11,451 nt of DNA from CAYXBG01 sp964463145 (GTDB lineage Bacteria; Acidobacteriota; UBA6911; RPQK01; CBDAPI01), in contig CAYXBG010000058.1 in the NCBI GenBank assembly GCA_964463145.1, forward strand, positions 1 through 11,451. Reading direction: 5' to 3'. Of the stretch, positions 1-6,773 are shown piece by piece. The notes beneath the pieces were generated by a model, which was not told the DNA's origin, made no database searches, and saw only the letters and a list, made by a program, of their open reading frames with translations. Made by a program: the position numbers and the translations under genes. How positions within the stretch are numbered: position 1 is the stretch's first letter; each line of letters starts with the position of its first letter.

Positions 1-2
1 TT

Positions 3-974
3 ACTTCTTTCGTCTCGATCGTGGTCTTCTGCATGTGGGGTATTTACACTGAACTCCACCGCCCCTTCAAGTCTCATAAAAAAGAAAAGTACATTCTCAT
101 CCCAACTGGACAGTCTAGTGCGGAGATTGCACAAGATCTCAAAAGGAACGATGTGGTGTCTTCTGCGGTCCTTTTACACTGGTACTTACGCTGGCGCGGA
201 CCTAAATTTTCTCTGAAGGCGGGTGAGTACCGTTTCAAACAAGCGCTCAGTCTCATCGAAGTAGCAAAAAAAATCCATCGAGGAGATATTCACCAATACA
301 AGGCTACACTGCCTGAAGGACTAACTTTCAGACAAGTCACGACTCGACTCGAGTCAGAAGGGTTTGGTCAATCCACTGCGTTTAATGAAATCTGCTTAAC
401 CCCTGATCTCATTATCGATTTGGATCACGAGGCCCCTAATCTGGAAGGATATCTATTCCCAGAAACCTACTACTTTGCTAGGAATACAAATGCCAACCTG
501 ATTATCAGCCGGTTCGTAGAGGAGTTCCGACTCATTTGGACAAAGTCCCGTCAACAGCAGGCAGATGCTTTAGGAATGACAATACGCGAAATCGTAACTC
601 TAGCTTCGCTAATTGAAAAAGAAACCTCGATGCCTTCGGAGCGCCCCCTGGTGTCAGCTGTTTTACATAACCGACTCAAGCGAGACATGAAGCTCGAGTG
701 CGATCCAACAGTCATCTATGCCGTTCAAACTATCAAAGAATACGACGGGATTATTCATCGTAGCGATCTCGAAATCGATTCGCCCTACAACACCTATAAA
801 TATCCCGGCCTTCCTCCTGGTCCCATCGCCAGCCCAGGCTTGGAGTCTATCGATGCTGCCCTACACCCAGCTGAAGTCGACTATCTCTATTTTGTATCTC
901 GGAACGATGGTAGTCATATCTTTTCGCATAATTATCGAGACCATCACAAGGCTGTATTGAAGTATCAACGTTAG
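3..974 (+). CDS. mltG: Endolytic murein transglycosylase MltG (YceG family), 5' end outside window
   Basis: Inner-membrane lytic transglycosylase that cleaves nascent peptidoglycan strands and is thought to set glycan chain length. Numbering from the GTG at 21: the motif LASLIEKET lies at residues 194-202, and Glu199 matches the catalytic Glu of the family. The conserved stretch rich in SPYNTY and GLPPGPIASPG follows at about 254-273. An N-terminal LysM-like segment covers about 25-90. The frame is open from base 3 and reads a hydrophobic stretch (TSFVSIVVFCMWGIY), the end of the membrane anchor, so the true start is upstream of the window and the GTG at 21 is only an internal codon. The stop is TAG at 972-974. 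The next gene begins 111 bases downstream. The assignment is firm. Confidence 0.95.
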   Translation, partial: TSFVSIVVFCMWGIYTELHRPFKSHKKEKYILIPTGQSSAEIAQDLKRNDVVSSAVLLHWYLRWRGPKFSLKAGEYRFKQALSLIEVAKKIHRGDIHQYKATLPEGLTFRQVTTRLESEGFGQSTAFNEICLTPDLIIDLDHEAPNLEGYLFPETYYFARNTNANLIISRFVEEFRLIWTKSRQQQADALGMTIREIVTLASLIEKETSMPSERPLVSAVLHNRLKRDMKLECDPTVIYAVQTIKEYDGIIHRSDLEIDSPYNTYKYPGLPPGPIASPGLESIDAALHPAEVDYLYFVSRNDGSHIFSHNYRDHHKAVLKYQR

Positions 975-1035
975 TTAATTTAGACTTCCTCCTGCTTAGG
1001 TGAAAAGAGGGGGCAAGGGCATTTCCAAATCTAGT

Positions 1036-1041
1036 TATAAT
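1036..1041 (+). promoter_or_regulatory. Possible -10 element upstream of the 1086 gene
   Basis: A perfect TATAAT lies in the 111-base gap after mltG, 44 bases before the ATG at 1086. No convincing -35 hexamer stands 16-18 bases upstream (the sequence there is GC-rich, GCAAGG). A second A/T-rich hexamer (TATAAA, 1078-1083) touches the start codon. The call is sequence match only. Confidence 0.3.
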
Positions 1042-1085
1042 CTGACGGGATGCAAGCTAGCTCGGACTGGTCTAGAATATAAAAT

Positions 1086-1667
1086 ATGTTCTCTAAGAGG
1101 GTCGTCCTTCTTTTCGTTTTAATCCTTTGCGCAAGGTTTTCAGAATCAGGAGGAAAACTCCCTCCTCCTTTACGCATCCATGCTCCTTTTCAGGCGGCAT
1201 GGAAAGCGATGCTTGAAACGCTTGAGCTGCAAGGCTACAAGGTGTCGATGAAGGACAAGTCTAGCGGTACTATACGCACAATCATGCATGAATACACCTC
1301 CGGCACCTTAACAACTAGCCACATCAAAAAGATCGCAGAACGGGTTGGATTGTTGGATGGTGATTGGATTAAAGCCCAGTACAGATATGATCTTCAGATT
1401 GAGTTCCTTTCCGAAACAGAAACGGTAGTCGTCGTCGACACCAACATCCGTGGCCTAATGAGAAAATTCCTAGGCGGAGAAGAGTGGATCCAGTTGACTT
1501 CGAGAGGTCGACTAGAAGAGGAACTCATACTCTATTTCGGGAAACATCTGTTCGGAGAAACCTTCTCTTATGACCGACCTAGCCCGGAATTTTGGGAACA
1601 AAAACCTGGAGACTTCAGAGAACTCACGGAGCGCCCTACTAGAATGGTCCCTGACCATCGCCCATGA
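1086..1667 (+). CDS. Exported protein of unknown function, possibly BamC-like fold
   Basis: A 193-residue protein whose family I do not recognise with confidence. It opens with Lys/Arg followed by the hydrophobic stretch VVLLFVLILCARFSES, a likely signal peptide; the Cys at 15 does not sit in a good lipobox. The mature part is soluble, with alternating helix and strand patterns. It includes the helix AAWKAMLETLELQGYKV (38-53) followed by DKSSGTIRT (57-65), a layout seen in BamC/NlpB-like domains, and later strands around 99-121 and a C-terminal helix EEELILYFGKHLF. The BamC resemblance is an impression, not a match. The ATG at 1086 has no Shine-Dalgarno; it is chosen because it is the only start that keeps the signal peptide. 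The stop TGA (1665-1667) is 18 bases before the next gene, so the two are probably cotranscribed. Confidence 0.75.
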   Translation: MFSKRVVLLFVLILCARFSESGGKLPPPLRIHAPFQAAWKAMLETLELQGYKVSMKDKSSGTIRTIMHEYTSGTLTTSHIKKIAERVGLLDGDWIKAQYRYDLQIEFLSETETVVVVDTNIRGLMRKFLGGEEWIQLTSRGRLEEELILYFGKHLFGETFSYDRPSPEFWEQKPGDFRELTERPTRMVPDHRP

Positions 1668-1685
1668 GAAACCGATCGAAACGAC

Positions 1686-2264
1686 GTGAATTCAGAGTTC
1701 AACCCCGAAACAATCCGTATCCTAGAAATGTCAATGAGCCTCGCCCTGGGGACTTTTTGGTGTGTCTTCGCCATCATTTTCCTTCCAACCCTCCTTGCCT
1801 GGACCGTCTCAAAAAAGCGCTATCACCTATTAAGAGCATCTTGGCGAGCGCTCTTGGTGGCGCTAATGGTCGGCAGTTTATCTTCTCTGGTATACGCCTT
1901 AGCTCCTTTACCATTTCTCGAAAATTTCTCTACAGGCGATGCTTGGAAGAAGGTTCCTATTCGCATTACTCTCCTTGACTCTAATCGGCTAGAGGAAGGA
2001 TTTACTATAACCGGGGAGATCTGGAATCAACAGGACGTCCCAATCTCAAACATTCAGGTTGTGATCACAATCCGAGACCACAACAAAGAACTACTCGACA
2101 AGGTCTTTCTAGAAACCGAACCTCGCCTGGTTGAATCCAGAGGAATGGCCCGTTTCCAGCTCAATTATTACAAGAAGCCCACACTAATATACGGCTACCA
2201 AATCAACTTTTTGGATACTCAGAATGCTCCCATAAAGCACGTTCCTGGATTCAATACCGAGTAA
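1686..2264 (+). CDS. Two-TM membrane protein with FxLYD-like periplasmic domain
   Basis: A 192-residue protein of unknown function. From the GTG at 1686, two hydrophobic segments are visible at about residues 16-40 (from SMSLALG to LLAWT) and 53-77 (ALLVALMVGSLSSLVYALA). An all-beta domain follows at about 92-178. Its core, GFTITGEIWNQ followed by SNIQVVITIRD, resembles the FxLYD/DUF3426-type immunoglobulin-like domain (a strand with G-x-x-x-N, then a strand ending in D). The domain should face the periplasm. An alternative ATG at 1728 would shorten the N-terminus to just before the first membrane segment; neither start has a clear ribosome binding site. It directly follows the 1086 gene with an 18-base spacer, which suggests the exported protein and this membrane protein act together in the envelope. 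Confidence 0.75.
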   Translation: MNSEFNPETIRILEMSMSLALGTFWCVFAIIFLPTLLAWTVSKKRYHLLRASWRALLVALMVGSLSSLVYALAPLPFLENFSTGDAWKKVPIRITLLDSNRLEEGFTITGEIWNQQDVPISNIQVVITIRDHNKELLDKVFLETEPRLVESRGMARFQLNYYKKPTLIYGYQINFLDTQNAPIKHVPGFNTE

Positions 2265-2347
2265 TTCCCTAACGAGAGCATCAGCATATCTTGATGACCA
2301 AGCCTATCCCTGGCTGGACCACAGGAAACAACCTGGACAGACCCCAA

Positions 2348-3469
2348 TCATTCTCTTCCTGGATCCCAAATCGTCGCCCCAATATAGCGTACGTCATTCC
2401 TGTCTTGGTTGAAGTAGTAAACCGTAAGAAGTTTCCCGTCAGTCCTTTGCACGGTGCGAGGATACCCGAGATCCCAACTACCTCCATCACTACGAAGAAC
2501 AAACTCTTTCCCCCAGGTATTCCCCAAATCGCTACTCAACCTAGCCCTTACACCTGGTAATTCTCCCCGAAATCCGTAGGTCACAACCAAGCGTCCATCG
2601 CGCAACTGGATCAGACTGGGGGGATTACCTCCTGTTTTCGGTACAGGCTGATTAACGAGTTTCCAGGTTTGCCCATCATCTCGTGAACGAAAAGCTTCAA
2701 TCCATTGCCGGCGCCGGATTGTCGTGAGGATCTCGGATTCACCTAGTCGTAGCGATGAGGGCATAATGGCATAATCCTTGCTAGAGGGTTCAGGCCCTAC
2801 AAACGAGATCAATTTCCAGGTTTGCCCACCATCTTTTGTCCGGACACAAATAACTCTACCTTCCTTACCATTAGACTTAGCTGCTGTCAGAAACATTGTC
2901 ATGTCATGTTTGTCATTCACAATGTAGTCGGTGCGAGCAGCTATTCCAAGCTGTCCGAAATCAGGTATCCGGTAAGGCCCTTCCCAAGATTTTCCACGGT
3001 CATAGGTATAGTAAAATCGAGAGGGTCCGATATGGATACTCTCCATCCGGGCTGTCAGTGCAAAATCTGGAGCGGAGAAATCAATCTTATCTGGCGGACT
3101 TTCCATAATAGCCCTACCTTTCCCATGGGTAGGTATCCCTGCTATTTTGCTTCCGGGTGGAGGACTCAAGCTTTGGGGTCTCTCTAGGACCCATGTCTCC
3201 CCTCCATCCATACTACGAGCCAGAATGTGTTCCGCAGGCTTGGAATAGTCAATTGCATGGCCACGAGCGTTCTTCTTGAAGTGGCCCGATTCGAAACCAA
3301 AAACTATTTCATCTCCCCAAGACCACATGCCGTGATTAGCAGGCCAACCAGCGAAACGATTATCTTCACGGTATACGTCAAATTGACGAACTACATGGGG
3401 TGGTTCAGCCGCTAGAGCACACCCCAGTAAGCTAGCCATCACTATTACCAGATTCAAAATATTTTTCAT
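2348..3469 (-). CDS. Secreted BNR/Asp-box repeat protein, sialidase-like
   Basis: A 373-residue exported six-bladed beta-propeller candidate of the sialidase/neuraminidase superfamily. Five Asp boxes (S/T-x-D-x-G-x-T/S-W) are visible at about 86-93 (SMDGGETW), 155-162 (TYDRGKSW), 211-218 (TKDGGQTW), 262-269 (SRDDGQTW) and 312-319 (SSDLGNTW). The end (GYPRTVQRTDGKLLTVYYF, then ATIWDPG) is typical of exo-alpha-sialidase-like proteins found in many environmental bacteria. The substrate is unknown; many relatives are annotated as sialidase without proof. The start is the ATG at 3469, because GGAG lies 7 bases upstream and the signal peptide (MKNILNLVIVMASLLGCALA) then begins directly. A longer TTG start at 3487 is less likely. 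The stretch SLLGC could be a weak lipobox. It lies downstream of the aquaporin gene and may be cotranscribed with it. Confidence 0.85.
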   Translation of the reverse strand: MKNILNLVIVMASLLGCALAAEPPHVVRQFDVYREDNRFAGWPANHGMWSWGDEIVFGFESGHFKKNARGHAIDYSKPAEHILARSMDGGETWVLERPQSLSPPPGSKIAGIPTHGKGRAIMESPPDKIDFSAPDFALTARMESIHIGPSRFYYTYDRGKSWEGPYRIPDFGQLGIAARTDYIVNDKHDMTMFLTAAKSNGKEGRVICVRTKDGGQTWKLISFVGPEPSSKDYAIMPSSLRLGESEILTTIRRRQWIEAFRSRDDGQTWKLVNQPVPKTGGNPPSLIQLRDGRLVVTYGFRGELPGVRARLSSDLGNTWGKEFVLRSDGGSWDLGYPRTVQRTDGKLLTVYYFNQDRNDVRYIGATIWDPGRE

Positions 3470-3516
3470 TGCTTTACTCCAATCCAATGAGAAAGTAGTT
3501 TCTCGTCCTCCGACAT
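3466..3516 (-). other. Possible 16-codon leader ORF overlapping the start of the Asp-box gene
   Basis: ATG at 3516 opens a 16-residue frame (MSEDEKLLSHWIGVKQ) whose TGA overlaps the ATG of the Asp-box gene as ATGA (3469-3466), an arrangement typical of translational coupling. The same frame is open back to the TAG stop of the aquaporin gene (3574-3576) and continues that gene's frame. Only a weak GAAG precedes the ATG. An open stretch of 35 codons can arise by chance, so this is a candidate only. Confidence 0.2.
3477..3480 (-). promoter_or_regulatory. Ribosome binding site of the Asp-box protein
   Basis: GGAG with a 7-base spacer to the ATG at 3469. It decides this start over the in-frame TTG at 3487, which lies upstream of the site. 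Confidence 0.6.
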
Positions 3517-3573
3517 GTTCTTCAAAATGGCATCAGGAAATAATGTGCAAAGACGATGCTTGTATGGATATAA

Positions 3574-4215
3574 CTAGCCATTCTCTCCCTGATGCTGGAG
3601 CCTATATACCGATGCTGCAAGAGCTCCCCCAAGAAAAGGGGCGGTAAGATAGATAGGTAGCGAAGAAAGACTTCCCTCACTCAATACAGCGTTAAGAAGA
3701 CTAGGACCGATCGCGACAGCTGGATTGAAGGCAGCCCCGGATATCGGCCCCCCCAAAAAAGCTCCTGCCATAACGGTGGAACCGATGGCGAGGCCGTAAA
3801 AGGAGTTGCCCTCTGTTGCAGGAGCTGTAGCCACGTTGAGAATGACTAGACAAAGTGCGAAGGTGAAGAATCCTTCTATCAAAACCGCCGACCCCAAAGA
3901 CACAGACTCACCTGGTGCTGGCGCAAAAGTACTCCCCAATACCAAGTAAGCTACAACAGCCGCTGCCAACGAACCTAATATCTGTGCCAGCCAATATGGA
4001 ATCAGGTCATTCAACTCCATCTTACCGCGAAGTAGAAGGGCAAGTGAGACTGCGGGGTTATAGTGAGCACCCGAGATATGCCCCCCCATAAAAATCATAG
4101 CCATCAGAATAGCTCCGATTGCAAGAGGAGCCATTGCAAGCTCCTGCATAACAGTTAAACCAATGGTCAGAACTAGGAAAAAAGTGCCAATAAACTCTGT
4201 AATCAACTTGGGCAT
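3574..4215 (-). CDS. Aquaporin family channel (MIP) with Val in place of the filter Arg
   Basis: Integral membrane channel for water or small uncharged solutes. The 213 residues form about six membrane helices with the two half-helix signatures HYNPAVS (NPA at 53-55) and AFNPAVA (NPA at 164-166). Conserved family features include TEFIGTFFLV at the N-terminus and GGHISGAHYNPAV before the first NPA. The residue after the second NPA is Val167, where orthodox aquaporins and glycerol facilitators have the filter Arg. By alignment to E. coli AqpZ the other filter positions are Ile33, Ala152 and Ala161, giving a wide hydrophobic constriction. The ATG at 4215 is well supported by AGGAG (4221-4225) with a 5-base spacer. 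The gene is divergent from the gamma-glutamyltranspeptidase gene and 104 bases upstream of the Asp-box gene. Solute specificity cannot be named from this sequence. Confidence 0.92.
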   Translation of the reverse strand: MPKLITEFIGTFFLVLTIGLTVMQELAMAPLAIGAILMAMIFMGGHISGAHYNPAVSLALLLRGKMELNDLIPYWLAQILGSLAAAVVAYLVLGSTFAPAPGESVSLGSAVLIEGFFTFALCLVILNVATAPATEGNSFYGLAIGSTVMAGAFLGGPISGAAFNPAVAIGPSLLNAVLSEGSLSSLPIYLTAPFLGGALAASVYRLQHQGENG

Positions 4216-4220
4216 TTCGG

Positions 4221-4225
4221 CTCCT
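4221..4225 (-). promoter_or_regulatory. Ribosome binding site of the aquaporin gene
   Basis: AGGAG, 5 bases before the ATG at 4215. It confirms this start. Confidence 0.65.
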
Positions 4226-4392
4226 GGGGATAGAATTTCGTTGAAGGTCTTTTATGACTGGTAGTATCGATAGTACTCGATCCACCAGCCTTTCGATAAG
4301 CTTTATCACAACACGAGTCAGGTGTCACTGCTCTTTGCTTCTGAAATTAGAACCTCTCACTTACAGGCATGTAACGGAAATCAAATAGAGAT

Positions 4393-4422
4393 TTGTCATC
4401 ATCCTACATCCTTGGGTATCTT
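4393..4422 (+). promoter_or_regulatory. Possible sigma-70-type promoter of the gamma-glutamyltranspeptidase gene
   Basis: TTGTCA (4393-4398, five of six matches to TTGACA) and TATCTT (4417-4422, four of six matches to TATAAT) are separated by 18 bases. The expected transcript start, about 4429, is only a few bases before the ATG at 4433, so the mRNA would have almost no leader. No Shine-Dalgarno is seen there. The match is moderate and could be chance. Confidence 0.3.
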
Positions 4423-4432
4423 CAGAATAGCT

Positions 4433-6168
4433 ATGATGATGCGTAGACCCTTATCTTCATTCGTTCTACTCGTAATATTTCTCTCAATACAGTACCGCTC
4501 TGCAAGCGGTGGACTCCCAGAATTGCCGACGAGTGCTGAAAACGGAATGGTGGTCTCGGGACACTATCTCTCTTCGGAAATCGGTATAGAAATCTTGAAA
4601 AACGGTGGCAACGCCATCGATGCAGCAATCGCAACTGGTTTCGCACTTGCGGTCAATCTACCCGCTGCAGGCAACATAGGAGGTGGTGGATTCATGATAG
4701 TCCGAACCTCTCAGGGTGAATTCTCCGCTTTCGACTTTCGTGAAAAGGCTCCCCTGGCAGCCCATTCAAAGATGTTTCTAGATACCGAGGGAAACTACGA
4801 TGGAGATATAAATCATCGAGGGCATCTCTCTGTAGGCGTACCCGGTACTGTAGCCGGTTTTTTTCTGGCCCATCAGAAGTATGGAAGTATGAGCATGCCT
4901 TTGCTACTAGAACCGGCTATCAAAATGGCTGAAGAGGGATTCGTGGTCACTCAGGGGCTAGCCGACAGCTTGAAAAATAATGTCGATAACCTCCGCGAGT
5001 ATCCTGGATCAGCGGCTGTATTCTTGAAAAAGCACGGCAACCCCTATGAGGCTGGCGAAGTATGGCGACAACCCGCTCTAGCAAAATCACTACGCAGAAT
5101 CCAGCGTCATGGAAGAAAAGGGTTTTATGAAGGTGAAACAGCACATCTGATCACTTCCGAGATGCAACGGAACGGCGGACTCATAACGCAAAAAGATCTG
5201 ATGTCCTATCAGGCTGTGGAGCGAGTACCAGTCTGGGGGACCTATCGGGATCATCAGATCATCTCGATGCCGCCTCCTAGTTCCGGAGGTATCACCCTGA
5301 TACAAATGCTTAACATACTGGAAGCTTTCGATTTCAATGCCATGGGCTTTGGATCTGCCAGACACCTTCACCTAGAGATCGAGGCAATGCGCCGAGCATT
5401 TGCCGACCGGGCTCGATATCTGGGAGACCCTGATTTCAATTCTGACATGCCGGTCACTCAACTTCTCTCCAAGCAGCGAGGATCTCTTTTAAGAGAGAGC
5501 ATCAGTCTAAATCGGGCTAGTAAGAGTAATGAAAAGACTTTTAACGAAAGCGTGGAATCCAACGAAACGACTCATTATTCTGTGGTCGACTCGCACGGAA
5601 ACGTCGTTGTTGTAACCTATACCCTGGAGGGTTCTTACGGCTCCTACATTGTTCCCGAAGGTGCCGGGTTTNNNNNNNNNNATTCCTACTGAACAATGAG
5701 ATGGGTGATTTCAACCCGGTCCCTGGAATAACTAATAGAGAAGGGCTTATTGGAACGGCACCTAACCTGGTTGCCCCAGAGAAGCGTATGCTCTCCTCCA
5801 TGACTCCGACAATAGTGCTCAGAGACGATAAGCCCTTCCTTTTAATTGGATCTCCTGGAGGGCGATCGATCATCAATACAGTGCTGCAAATCATTGTAAA
5901 TACGATCGATTTTAAAATGAATATCTCAGAAGCAATCAAGGCCCCTAGACTCCATCATCAATGGTTACCAGACCAGGTGAAAATTGAGACTGAAGGTTTT
6001 TCAATGGAAACTCTGGAGCACCTACGTGCCATAGGACACACCATCCAACCCTATGAAAACGACATCCGTCAAGGTAGGGCTATGGGTATTCTACTTGAAC
6101 CCAGCTCTGGCACTATTTTCGGGGCCTCCGATCCCCGCAGTGCCGACGGAGCAGCTATCGGCTACTAA
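4433..6168 (+). CDS. ggt: Gamma-glutamyltranspeptidase, exported (interrupted by an assembly gap)
   Basis: Hydrolyses or transfers the gamma-glutamyl group of glutathione and related peptides; the proenzyme cleaves itself into large and small subunits, normally in the periplasm. From the ATG at 4433 there is a signal peptide (RR, then LSSFVLLVIFLSI, then SASGG). Next come NAIDAAIATGFALAVNLP, the substrate-binding Arg103 in DFREKAP, and the processing site ETTHYSVVD with nucleophile Thr379. After the gap, LLNNEMGDF, the GSPGGR oxyanion-hole loop, APRLHHQWLPD and GASDPRS near the end all match the family. ATGs at 4433, 4436 and 4439 are equivalent choices; the frame is open back to a GTG at 4322, but that would bury the signal peptide. 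The reading frame differs on the two sides of the N run (see findings); the gene itself looks intact, not a pseudogene. TLEG replaces the TLN of E. coli, as I recall for Bacillus enzymes. Confidence 0.93.
5672..5681. other. Run of 10 N (scaffold join) inside ggt
   Basis: Ten unspecified bases inside ggt, between codons for GAGF and FLLNNEM. Family sequence reads G-x-G-F-L-L-N-N-E-M here, so no extra residues are expected and the run is a placeholder, not a real 10-base gap. Confidence 0.9.
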
Positions 6169-6199
6169 GGAACTCTCATTAAGTATCTGCCAAAGAATT

Positions 6200-6718
6200 C
6201 TACTCCTCCGCTAAAACACCGTTCAGAGGCCCAGAGAAACTAGCACATTGCCCAGGTGATTCCACCACCTCTACAGTCAGACTTCGAAGGTCGTTTAGGT
6301 CGGGAGTCTGAAGTCGCTCACACAGACTCTGGTATATGTAGTAGGCCAGCAATTCAGACGTGACATTGGCAACGTCGAGCAGAACCACGTCGCGAGTGGG
6401 AAACTCCAGCTGCTCCCCCCGGAAAAGAATCCGGATAGACTTATCAGTCGCTTTTATCTCCAAGGATGGATGGAGCTTAGGCACAATGGTGCGATGGTTC
6501 ATTTGAGCCTTAATCGACTTGAGAACCTTTTTAACAGCACGAAAATCAATTACCAGGCTATCTTGATTCAGGGGCCCCTCAATTTCTACGGAAATGCCAT
6601 AGTTATGGCCATGGTGTCCTTCGATAGAGCCTCCGTAGATAGAGATATGTCCTGCGGAGAAATTCAGGTCTTCTCGAAATAAACGGACCTTGAAAATAGC
6701 CTGGTCATCTACCTTCAT
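6200..6718 (-). CDS. QueD/PTPS-family protein (6-pyruvoyl/6-carboxytetrahydropterin synthase-like), PTPS-III-like active site
   Basis: A T-fold pterin enzyme of 172 residues. Zinc ligands His24 (in NFSAGH), His36 and His38 (in HGHNY) are all present, as are VIDF (56-59) and a substrate-binding Glu153 in VEVVESPGQCASF. Where QueD has the catalytic Cys (C-x-x-x-HGH) this protein has Ile32, and it instead carries Glu33 as E-x-x-HGH, the signature described for PTPS-III proteins that supply 6-hydroxymethyl-dihydropterin for folate in place of FolB. The Asp-His pair of the catalytic triad is Asn74-His75. About 30 extra residues (roughly 79-112, probably a beta hairpin) sit between the NH motif and the V-T-S-E-L motif, making it longer than E. 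coli QueD. It lies 55 bases downstream of the TonB-dependent receptor on the same strand and converges on ggt. Family assignment is firm; the reaction (queuosine, folate or another pterin) is open. Confidence 0.87.
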   Translation of the reverse strand: MKVDDQAIFKVRLFREDLNFSAGHISIYGGSIEGHHGHNYGISVEIEGPLNQDSLVIDFRAVKKVLKSIKAQMNHRTIVPKLHPSLEIKATDKSIRILFRGEQLEFPTRDVVLLDVANVTSELLAYYIYQSLCERLQTPDLNDLRSLTVEVVESPGQCASFSGPLNGVLAEE

Positions 6719-6724
6719 ATTTCC

Positions 6725-6730
6725 ATTCTA
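6725..6730 (-). promoter_or_regulatory. -10-like hexamer just before the PTPS-family gene
   Basis: TAGAAT on the minus strand (five of six matches to TATAAT) ends 6 bases before the ATG at 6718. If used, transcription would start at or next to the start codon. The upstream region has no good -35, and only a poor GGA precedes the ATG. Confidence 0.25.
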
Positions 6731-6773
6731 ACATTGGTTACGGAACACATTCGAAGCAGCCTCTAACTCCCCG

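Noticed and set aside
1664..1978. Frame of 104 codons starting with ATG at the stop of the 1086 gene
   Set aside because: The ATGA overlap is attractive, but the product has no domain pattern and the GTG-started frame at 1686 overlaps it with clear membrane segments and a beta domain.
2279..2296. Inverted repeat CATCA / TGATG between the convergent genes, as a possible terminator
   Set aside because: The stem is only 5-6 pairs with no T-run on either strand.
2291..2560. Frame on the + strand opposite the 3' part of the Asp-box gene
   Set aside because: It is antisense to a well-supported gene and its residues show no domain pattern.
3748..3760. T6G7 run (coding strand) in the aquaporin gene, and further runs of seven G or C at 4081-4087 and 10050-10056, as slippage sites
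   Set aside because: Seven-base runs encode ordinary conserved residues and are short for phase variation; only the nine-base run in the receptor gene was kept.
4058..4309. Minus-strand frame overlapping the 5' part of the aquaporin gene
   Set aside because: It reads the aquaporin gene in another frame; the NPA protein is far better supported.
4322..4432. Upstream extension of ggt from the GTG at 4322
   Set aside because: It would place 37 non-signal residues before a normal signal peptide; the ATG cluster at 4433-4441 is the natural start.
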